A model generated the notes under the pieces. The model made no database searches. It worked only from the letters and a program-made list of their open reading frames with translations, and was not told the DNA's origin. Source: Maritimibacter sp. (lineage in GTDB: Bacteria > Pseudomonadota > Alphaproteobacteria > Rhodobacterales > Rhodobacteraceae). Taken from it: DNA of 7,347 bases. Positions 1 through 5,422 of the stretch are shown here, piece by piece. Numbering within the stretch: the first letter of the stretch is position 1; each line of letters begins with the position of its first letter. The position numbers were made by a program, and so were the translations under genes. Location of the stretch: assembly GCA_020441225.1 (NCBI GenBank), contig JAGRMP010000077.1, forward strand, positions 1-7,347. The letters run 5' to 3'.

Positions 1-1242
1 CACCGGCAGCGCCAGCGCCGCGCCGAACAAGAGGCAGGCCAGCAGGGCAAACCCGGCGACCAGCCCGCCGCCCGCGAGAGCGAGCCCCCCTGCGGCGCCG
101 AGCAGGACAAGCGCCGCGCCGCCCTGCACCCGCCGTCCTCGGCCCGCCGCCATCGCCCAGGCCCGCGCGCCGCCGCCCGCGAGGATCGGCATCCGCGCGA
201 TCCGCCGGAGCGCGTCCGCCGCCGCGAGCGCGGTGCCGGCGAAGGCCATCGCCAGCCCCGACAGCCACCAGGCGGGGCGCAGCTGCAGTGTCCCAGCCAC
301 CTGCGCCCCGTATAGCCCGTCGAGCGTGGCCGCCACGCCCGGGAGCAGGCTCGCCGCCACCAGATAGCCGAGCACGATCCCGACAAGCCCGCCCGCCAGC
401 GCGAACACCGACAGCTCCAGCGCGAACAGCCCGACGATCCGGCTGAGCGGCATCCCCACCGCGCGCATCGTTCGCACCATGCCCCGCCGCTGTTCAAAGG
501 CGAGGCCGATGGCACCGTGGACGATGAAGATGCCGACCGCGAAGCTCAGGAGCCCGAAGGCGGTCAGGTTGAGATGGAAACTGTCGGTCAGCCGCCCGAT
601 CTCGGACCCGCCCGCCGCCGCCTGAAGCGCGAGATCCGGCGCGACCCGTTCGAGCGGCGGCCGCCCGAGCGGTTGGTCGGGCAGGAGGATCAGCCGCGAG
701 ATCGCACCGGGCCGGTCCAGCAGCCTCTGGACGCCCGAGATGTCGCCCACCGCCGTCCCGGGCGCGATGCCCGGATCGGAGAGGACGCGCACCGCAACCG
801 CCCCGTCCAGCAACGCGGCGGCATCGGGCGCGGCAAACAGCACACCGCCCGACAGGATATCGGCCAGGCCCACCCCGTCGCCGTCGCGCATCTGTCCAAG
901 CCCCCGCGGCGCGGTGAGCGGATCGAGACCCACGAGCCGCACCGCGCTTTCCCCGACCGCCAACCGCCCTTCCAGCACCGGGCTCACCAGCCAGCCCGCG
1001 CGCCTGAGCGCGACGAACCGGTCGAGCGGGATGGCGTCGCCCACCCGCGGCACGAGCGCGTCGTAGCGGCCTTCGCCCAGCGTCGCGGCGGCGGCATCGT
1101 AGCTGGCCCGCGCCTCGGCATTGACCGCCTGCACCGACGACCACAGCCCGGTCGCGAGTGCGAGCCCCGCGAGCAGGGTGAACAACTGAAGCGGATGCCG
1201 CCGCCAATGCGACCACAGCGCCGCGAGCCCCGCCCGGGTCAC
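1..1242 (-). CDS. FtsX-type ABC transporter permease (C-terminus beyond window)
   Basis: Inner-membrane permease that should pair with the ATPase encoded just upstream; substrate unknown. The reading frame is open from the GTG at 1242-1240 to the left edge, giving 414 residues with no stop. Residues about 17-38 form a first membrane helix after a basic start (SHWRRHP). Residues about 40-220 form a soluble, presumably periplasmic domain. An FtsX-like block follows: a helix at about 227-249, a basic cytoplasmic coupling segment ([19 protein letters not shown], from 250), then helices at about 269-298, 325-343, 375-395 and 396-414. Family members of this layout usually run to about 800 residues with a second FtsX block, so roughly half is probably missing. 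The start is fixed by the GTGA overlap with the ATPase stop, which implies translational coupling. The lolCDE, macB and ybbP types are all possible relatives; I cannot choose one. Confidence 0.88.
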   Translation of the reverse strand, partial: MTRAGLAALWSHWRRHPLQLFTLLAGLALATGLWSSVQAVNAEARASYDAAAATLGEGRYDALVPRVGDAIPLDRFVALRRAGWLVSPVLEGRLAVGESAVRLVGLDPLTAPRGLGQMRDGDGVGLADILSGGVLFAAPDAAALLDGAVAVRVLSDPGIAPGTAVGDISGVQRLLDRPGAISRLILLPDQPLGRPPLERVAPDLALQAAAGGSEIGRLTDSFHLNLTAFGLLSFAVGIFIVHGAIGLAFEQRRGMVRTMRAVGMPLSRIVGLFALELSVFALAGGLVGIVLGYLVAASLLPGVAATLDGLYGAQVAGTLQLRPAWWLSGLAMAFAGTALAAADALRRIARMPILAGGGARAWAMAAGRGRRVQGGAALVLLGAAGGLALAGGGLVAGFALLACLLFGAALALPV

Positions 1243-1895
1243 GTGAGCCGGCCCCGGGTCAGGTGCAGCCGCCGGTCGAGCCGCGCCGCCAGCGCAGGGG
1301 AATGGGTCGCCATGACCAGCGCCGCCCCTGTCTCGGTGACGAGCGCGCCGAGCTGGTCCATCACCTCCGCCGCCGTCGCCTCGTCGAGGTTGCCGGTGGG
1401 CTCGTCGGCCAGCACCAGCTTGGGCCGGGCGGCCAGCGTGCGCGCGATGGCGACCCGCTGCTGCTGCCCGCCCGACAGCTCCTCGGGGTATTTGCCGAGT
1501 TGCCCCGCGAGCCCGAGCGCCGCGATCAGCGCCGCCGCCTGTTCGGGATCGTACCGCCCGGCAAGCCGCGCCTGAAAGGCGATGTTGGCCGCGACCGTGA
1601 GCGAGGGGATCAGGTTGAACTGCTGAAACACCACGCCCACAATCTCGCGCCTGAGCGCCGCCCGGCCGGTGTCGTCGAGCCCGGTAATCTCCCGCCCCGC
1701 AAGCCGGATCGACCCGCCATCGGCATCGTCGAGCCCGCCGATCAGGTGCAGAAGCGTGCTTTTGCCCGAGCCGGATTCGCCGGTCAGCGCGAGGGTCTCC
1801 CCGGCATCGAGCGTCAGATCGATCCCGCGCAGCACCGCGACCGGCCCATCGCTGCCCGCGAAACTCTTGGTCAGGTTCTCGACGGTCAGCAGCAC
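1239..1895 (-). CDS. ABC transporter ATP-binding protein, MacB/LolD-like
   Basis: Cytoplasmic ATPase that powers the FtsX-type permease encoded directly downstream. The 218-residue length is normal for this family. All nucleotide-binding motifs are intact: Walker [10 protein letters not shown] at 39-47, Q-loop in [10 protein letters not shown] around 91, signature LSGGQQQR at 140-147, Walker B LVLADEP with E165, D-loop NLD at 169-171 and H-loop H198. The [11 protein letters not shown] segment and [10 protein letters not shown] are typical of the MacB/LolD/FtsE group, which work as mechanotransmitters or in lipoprotein or peptide export rather than as classical importers. The start is GTG at 1895-1893. 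A GAGGG Shine-Dalgarno (complement of 1903-1907) lies 7 nt upstream, and no other in-frame start was seen nearby. The stop TGA overlaps the permease GTG. Substrate cannot be read from the sequence. Confidence 0.95.
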   Translation of the reverse strand: MLLTVENLTKSFAGSDGPVAVLRGIDLTLDAGETLALTGESGSGKSTLLHLIGGLDDADGGSIRLAGREITGLDDTGRAALRREIVGVVFQQFNLIPSLTVAANIAFQARLAGRYDPEQAAALIAALGLAGQLGKYPEELSGGQQQRVAIARTLAARPKLVLADEPTGNLDEATAAEVMDQLGALVTETGAALVMATHSPALAARLDRRLHLTRGRLT

Positions 1896-1902
1896 CTTTG
1901 CA

Positions 1903-1907
1903 CCCTC
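1903..1907 (-). promoter_or_regulatory. Ribosome binding site of the ABC ATPase
   Basis: On the minus strand this reads GAGGG, 7 nt before a GTG codon. It supports the GTG at 1895 as the start; no ATG is in frame in the 94-bp gap upstream. Confidence 0.6.
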
Positions 1908-1989
1908 ACGAACGGCGCCCCGATCCGGGCGTCAAGCCCGACCCTGCCACCAAACCGGCGCGGCCTCCAGCCCGCCCAGACGGCGCCGA

Positions 1990-3054
1990 TCACCGGAGGG
2001 TCCGCGCGAGGCAGGCGAGCCAGTTGTCGCGGGCGAGCTTGTCGATCAGCGGCCGGTCATAGCCATGCGCCGCCATCGCCGCGAACAGCCCCGGTACCCC
2101 GGTCACATCGCCGATCGCGTCCGGCAGCGGACAGCCGTCGAAATCGGAACCGAGCCCGACATGATCCTCGCCCAGCACCGCGATCAGGTGGTCGAGATGG
2201 CGCAGGATCACGTCGAACCCCAGTCCCGCGTCGGCCTTGCCCTCGGGATGCAGGAAAAACGTCGCGAAATTGAGCCCGACCATGCCGCCCGTGTCCCGGA
2301 TCGCGTGCAGTTGGCGGTCGGTCAGGTTGCGCGGCGAAGGGCAGAGCGCGTGCGCATTGGAATGGGTTGCGACCAGCGGCGCGTCGGACAGCGCCGCCAC
2401 GTCCTCGAACCCGGCCTCGTTCAGATGCGACAGATCGATCAGGATCCCGAGCGTGTTGCACAGCCGGACCAGGTCCTTGCCGTGCTCGGTCAGCCCCGGC
2501 CCGGTGTCGGGCGTGCCCGGGAAGGCAATCGGCACCCCGTGGCCGAACACCGTGGGCCGGCTCCAGACCGGCCCGAGCGAGCGCAGCCCCATGGCGTGAA
2601 ACAGATAGAGCGCATCGAGGTCCGGCCCGATCGCCTCGGCCCCCTCCATGTGCATCACCCCAGCGATCCGGTCCCCAGCCATCGCGGCACGGATCTCGTC
2701 CACCGAGCGGCACAGGGCGAACTCCTCGGGCGCCACCCGTGCCATCCAGTGCATCAGCCCCGCCATGGTGAGCGCCACCGGCTGCGCCGTCGCGTGGTCC
2801 ATCAGCGGCGGCAGCGGGAGCGCATAGGGCGGCTCGACCATCAGCGCGCGAAAGTCCGGCGGCGGCCCCTCGGACAGCGGCGGCACGAAGATCGCAAACA
2901 GCCCGCCCGCGAACCCCGCCTGCTTCATCCGCGCAAGGTCGAGATGCCCCGCGCCGGTCGCGCCCAGCCAGGTCTCATCGCGCGGTGTCGCGGCGGTCAT
3001 CAGTCGGAGCAGAAAGTCGTTGTGGCCGTCGAAGAAGCCAGTTGAATGTGTCAT
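1990..3054 (-). CDS. Dipeptidase, peptidase family M19 (membrane/renal dipeptidase type)
   Basis: Probable binuclear zinc dipeptidase of the amidohydrolase superfamily, which hydrolyses dipeptides and sometimes D-amino-acid-containing ones. Its 354 residues are full length. Zinc-site residues match the family: H11-x-D13 near the N-terminus (DGHNDF), bridging E138 in MHMEGAEAIG, H210 in LIDLSH and H231 in VATHSNAHA. R242 (PRN) and D304 (LGSDFDG) follow. The spacings H210-H231 (21) and H231-R242 (11) equal those I recall for human renal dipeptidase (H198, H219, R230). The His that lies 27 residues after the bridging Glu in the human enzyme appears as S165, in a VWSR segment. There is no signal peptide, so the enzyme is probably cytoplasmic. 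The ATG at 3054 has a GGAG Shine-Dalgarno 8 nt upstream. It lies 94 bp ahead of the ABC ATPase on the same strand and may be cotranscribed with it. Physiological substrate is unknown. Confidence 0.93.
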   Translation of the reverse strand: MTHSTGFFDGHNDFLLRLMTAATPRDETWLGATGAGHLDLARMKQAGFAGGLFAIFVPPLSEGPPPDFRALMVEPPYALPLPPLMDHATAQPVALTMAGLMHWMARVAPEEFALCRSVDEIRAAMAGDRIAGVMHMEGAEAIGPDLDALYLFHAMGLRSLGPVWSRPTVFGHGVPIAFPGTPDTGPGLTEHGKDLVRLCNTLGILIDLSHLNEAGFEDVAALSDAPLVATHSNAHALCPSPRNLTDRQLHAIRDTGGMVGLNFATFFLHPEGKADAGLGFDVILRHLDHLIAVLGEDHVGLGSDFDGCPLPDAIGDVTGVPGLFAAMAAHGYDRPLIDKLARDNWLACLARTLR

Positions 3055-3189
3055 CTGCGGATCTCCGTTCGTCGCCAGCCCGGATCATGGGGCAGGGACC
3101 CGCAAAGGTCGAGGTCCCGGAAACGACTGGAGGCGCCCTGCCCGCCGCACTAGGGTGGCCGAACCGTGGCAAGGTCTCGGAAAGGCATC
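3055..3189. promoter_or_regulatory. Divergent intergenic region with nested inverted repeats
   Basis: This 135-bp gap separates the leftward dipeptidase start from the rightward glycoside hydrolase start, so promoters for both should lie here. A perfect 8-base inverted repeat is formed by GGGCAGGG (3090-3097) and CCCTGCCC (3136-3143). Inside it, GGGACC (3095-3100) and GGTCCC (3113-3118) form a second, 6-base pair of arms. The dipeptidase Shine-Dalgarno is the complement of 3063-3066. I could not recognise convincing -35/-10 boxes on either strand. The repeats may be an operator or simply GC-rich chance. Confidence 0.4.
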
Positions 3190-4950
3190 ATGGCAAGGTT
3201 CCTGCGGATCGTCGCGCTGGGCGGGATTGCGATTGCGCTCGTGGCGCTCGGCCTTTGGCTGGAGCCTCGTCAGGCGCCGGACCGCGCCGCGCCGCCCGCC
3301 ATCCCGCCCGACGCCGGCGCCTTCGTGCGTGCCGAGGGGCGGGAGCTGACCCGCGACGGCGCCCCCTTCCGGTTCGAGGCCGTGGCCTTCGGCAACGACT
3401 ACAGCCTCGCGCTGGGTGAGTACGGCTTTTCGCTCGCCGACAGCCGCCACCATTCCGAACGCGATTTCGAGCGCGTCGCGGGTCTCGGCTTCAACGCGAT
3501 ACGCTTTGCCTTCAACGGCACCTGGTGGCGCGATGATCCGCACGCCTTCTGGGATTGGCTCGACCGCAACATCGGCTGGGCCAGGGCCCACGGCCTCGTC
3601 CTGGTGCTCGATCTGCACGTGCCCATCGGCGGGGACTGGCTCGACGCGAGCCTCGACCCCGATTTCTCGATCTGGACAGACCCGGCCGAAGGCGCGCTCA
3701 ACGTCGCGCTCTGGCGCGCCGTCGCCGAGCGGTACCGCGACGAGCCGACCATCGCCGCCTATGACCTCCTCAACGAGCCGGTGACCGCGGATGCGACCGG
3801 CGACCAGTGGCGCCAGCTCGCCGCCGAGATGGTCGCCGCGATCCGCGCAGTCGATCCCAACCACCTGCTCGTCGTCGGGCCGGTTTACGGCACCGAGCGG
3901 GCATACCGGCCGATCGGTCCGGGCGACCAGTTCCTGGTCGACGATCCCAACGCTCTCTACGATGTCCATTTCTACGAGCCCATCGCTTTTACCCACCAGA
4001 CCGCGGGCTGGCTCGCCGATCCGATCGCCGACGGCGGGCGCTATCCCGACCCGGACGTGCTGGTCCCGACCGGCGCGCAGGAGCTCCTGCCCGAAGCCCG
4101 CATCGCCGGGCCCACCCTGCCCGCGGGCGACAGCGACTGGCAGAGATACGAAAGCGCCTGGACCGAAGTCACCGATCCGCGCGCCGTCGCAGCGCTGCCG
4201 ACGGCCACCCTGCGGTCGGGCGCGCGCGGGCAGGTTCTGTTCGACGACATCGAGGTCTTCGAGCGGGACCCGGCGACCGGCAGAATCCGCCGTGTACTGC
4301 ACGCGCCGATCGCCGAGACCGACCTTGGGGCGTGGTGGGACTGGAGCGACCCCGACAGCGCTCCGGCCCGGTTCGCCCGGGTCACCGCCGAAGGCGTGAA
4401 CGACGACGCCAGCCTGCTGATCGATGGCGCTGCCGGGCGCGACGGCTTTCTCGGCTGGAGCAGCGATCTTGACTGGTTCCGGGTCGCGCCGGGCAGGAGC
4501 TACCGGATCTCAGGCTTCATGAAGGGCAGGGGCGTGCGCTATGGTCCGGCCGGCGAAGCGCCGGGGCATATCGGCCTGGCGCTCGATGTCTATGGCGGGT
4601 CCGAGGCGGGCGACCCGGGCTTCCTGCCACGCGGTCCCGCCTATCTCGACCACCTGCTCGGCGATCTCACCCGCTTCGGCCGCGACCACGAGGTGCCGAT
4701 GTCGGTGATGGAATTCGGCACCATTCGCGCGACCCTGGACGACCCGGACAAGGGCGGCGCGCGCTGGATCTCCGACATGCTCGATCTGTTCGGGGCTCAG
4801 GGGCTGAGCTTTTCGCTCTGGGCCTACCACGACGCGGCGATGGGTCTCTACCTGACCGACCCCGACCGGCGGCCCGGTCGGGCCAACACGGCGCTGATCG
4901 AGGCCGTCGAGGCGTATTTCGCGCGGTCCGGGGCACGGTCCCGTCCCTGA
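3190..4950 (+). CDS. GH5-like glycoside hydrolase (cellulase superfamily) with inserted beta-rich domain
   Basis: Probable retaining glycoside hydrolase of the GH5/clan A type, anchored or exported, acting on a beta-glycan. It has 586 residues from this ATG. Residues 6-23 form one hydrophobic helix after a basic start, with no lipobox Cys. TIM-barrel landmarks run in order: R105 (GFNAIRF), H143 (DLHVP), acid/base E196 in LLNEP, H260 and Y262 in DVHFYEP, nucleophile E508 in VMEFG and W543 in SLWAYHD. About 180 residues (roughly 300-480) between HFYEP and the helix leading to VMEFG exceed a normal GH5 loop and look like a jelly-roll carbohydrate-binding domain (FDDIEVFE; VAPGRSYRISGFMKGRG). An alternative GTG start at 3166 adds 8 residues, with AGGG 10 nt upstream. 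I prefer the ATG because AAAGG precedes it, although the spacing is only 4 nt, and it places the helix at the N-terminus. Subfamily and substrate are not readable. Confidence 0.9.
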   Translation: MARFLRIVALGGIAIALVALGLWLEPRQAPDRAAPPAIPPDAGAFVRAEGRELTRDGAPFRFEAVAFGNDYSLALGEYGFSLADSRHHSERDFERVAGLGFNAIRFAFNGTWWRDDPHAFWDWLDRNIGWARAHGLVLVLDLHVPIGGDWLDASLDPDFSIWTDPAEGALNVALWRAVAERYRDEPTIAAYDLLNEPVTADATGDQWRQLAAEMVAAIRAVDPNHLLVVGPVYGTERAYRPIGPGDQFLVDDPNALYDVHFYEPIAFTHQTAGWLADPIADGGRYPDPDVLVPTGAQELLPEARIAGPTLPAGDSDWQRYESAWTEVTDPRAVAALPTATLRSGARGQVLFDDIEVFERDPATGRIRRVLHAPIAETDLGAWWDWSDPDSAPARFARVTAEGVNDDASLLIDGAAGRDGFLGWSSDLDWFRVAPGRSYRISGFMKGRGVRYGPAGEAPGHIGLALDVYGGSEAGDPGFLPRGPAYLDHLLGDLTRFGRDHEVPMSVMEFGTIRATLDDPDKGGARWISDMLDLFGAQGLSFSLWAYHDAAMGLYLTDPDRRPGRANTALIEAVEAYFARSGARSRP

Positions 4951-5069
4951 CCCCCGCCGAACACCGGCGCCGCACCGGTCAGCCTACGCGCCGCGGCCCG
5001 CTCATCTTGCGGCGGCACCTGCGCCGACCCGGGGTTCGAGGCGTGCGGATACCGCCTCAAACCGGCCAC

Positions 5070-5116
5070 ATTTGCGCTCCCGCGCAGGGGTGATTCGTTA
5101 AGGCAGAGGCGCAAAT
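5070..5116. repeat. 8-base inverted repeat ATTTGCGC/GCGCAAAT
   Basis: Perfect arms lie at 5070-5077 and 5109-5116, separated by 31 bases. The last base of the right arm is the first base of the DnaA box TTATCCACA. The arm centres are 39 bp apart, close to four helical turns. This could allow a looped or cooperative repressor arrangement, or it may be chance. Confidence 0.4.
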
Positions 5117-5124
5117 TATCCACA
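5116..5124 (+). promoter_or_regulatory. Perfect-consensus DnaA box (TTATCCACA)
   Basis: The nine bases TTATCCACA match the strong DnaA-binding consensus exactly, in an AT-richer stretch of an otherwise GC-rich window. A 7-of-9 relative, TTCGCCACA, lies at 5251-5259. One perfect box is too few to propose a replication origin. A role in DnaA-dependent gene regulation, or DnaA titration, is possible. The match is seen directly; function is inferred. Confidence 0.45.
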
Positions 5125-5155
5125 AAATGCAGCGATCGGGCCGACTGTCCGCGAG

Positions 5156-5163
5156 TTAACCAA
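5156..5163 (+). promoter_or_regulatory. CtrA-like half-site (TTAACCAA)
   Basis: TTAACCAA differs at one base from the half-site TTAACCAT used by the alphaproteobacterial response regulator CtrA. No second TTAA follows at the 7-base spacing of a full TTAA-N7-TTAA site (TTTG is found instead). It lies 32 bp downstream of the DnaA box. Suggestive only. Confidence 0.3.
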
Positions 5164-5207
5164 GTCTTTGTTTCCTTGGGGATTACAGGGCAGTCGGGCG
5201 GGTCGGA

Positions 5208-5236
5208 TTGACCACGTTGCGTCTCAATTGTGAACT
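5208..5236 (+). promoter_or_regulatory. Candidate sigma-70 promoter for the polysaccharide gene
   Basis: TTGACC (5208-5213) is a good -35 box. With a 17-base spacer the -10 position reads TGAACT (5231-5236), a poor match. If used, the transcript would begin near 5243 and carry a leader of about 180 nt before the ATG at 5423. The weak -10 suggests an activator or a different sigma factor, if it is a promoter at all. Confidence 0.28.
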
Positions 5237-5390
5237 TTTTCTGCCCAAGTTTCGCCACATCGCTTAATCTGCAGATCTGGGGAATGGGTGGTGGTTTCTC
5301 GGCTTTCGGCGCGCGGTCAATCCTGATCGCGGCACCGGAATCCCGAGCGTTTTCTTAGGACTGAACCGCACCCGTAATGAGTGTAGGGGG

Positions 5391-5413
5391 GGCCGGCGGC
5401 GTAAGCGCCGGTC
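5391..5413 (+). promoter_or_regulatory. GC hairpin just before the start codon of the polysaccharide gene
   Basis: Bases 5393-5398 (CCGGCG) pair perfectly with 5406-5411 (CGCCGG) around a 7-base loop. A G-U and a G-C pair extend the stem to 8 bp (5391-5398 with 5406-5413). The ATG follows 9 bases after the stem, and the short gap has no Shine-Dalgarno sequence. The structure may control translation initiation. Confidence 0.4.
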
Positions 5414-5422
5414 GATCGCGTT

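Larger units (their letters stand above)
4951..5422. other. 472-bp intergenic region, partly AT-rich, between two glycan genes
   Basis: No convincing gene lies here. The first 90 bases are GC-rich and hold two weak hairpins after the hydrolase stop: ACCGG/CCGGT at 4963-4979 and CGCCGC/GCGGCG at 4989-5014. Neither has a T-tract, so I do not call a terminator. From about 5070 the composition becomes visibly more AT-rich. That part contains the inverted repeat, DnaA box, TTAACCAA site, candidate promoter and hairpin listed separately. It also holds GANTC sites at 5092-5096 and 5338-5342. The only three TTAA tetramers I noticed in the window (5098, 5156, 5264) all fall here. It most likely carries the control region of the downstream polysaccharide gene. 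Confidence 0.6.

Noticed and set aside
517..1575. A 352-codon open frame on the plus strand, and a 240-codon minus frame at 494-1216
   Set aside because: Both are out-of-frame readings of the permease and ATPase genes. The true permease frame is hydrophobic with FtsX features and runs off the left edge.
1907..1935. Possible promoter for the ABC genes: TTGACG on the minus strand (complement of 1930-1935)
   Set aside because: At the 17-base spacing the -10 position reads TTCGTG, which does not resemble a -10 box.
1669..3045. A 458-codon open frame on the plus strand
   Set aside because: Antisense shadow of the dipeptidase, whose metal ligands on the other strand are unmistakable.
3085..4302. 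A 405-codon open frame on the minus strand
   Set aside because: Antisense shadow of the GH5-like gene; low-complexity composition and no recognisable domain.
4963..5014. Rho-independent terminator after the GH5 gene
   Set aside because: The two hairpins have 5- and 6-bp stems with no following T-run.
4848..5258. A 136-codon minus-strand frame, GTG start, mostly in the intergenic region
   Set aside because: It overlaps the end of the GH5 gene by about 100 bases, has no recognisable motif and crosses the likely regulatory sites. I cannot exclude a small protein, but nothing supports one.
5070..5260. Replication origin suggested by the DnaA box and AT-rich stretch
   Set aside because: Only one perfect box and one poor one, no iterons, no rep, par or dnaA gene in view. 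A regulatory role is simpler.
5284..5358. A 24-codon plus-strand frame (ATG preceded by GGGGA)
   Set aside because: Too short and unsupported. The GGGGA touches the ATG, so spacing is wrong for a ribosome site.
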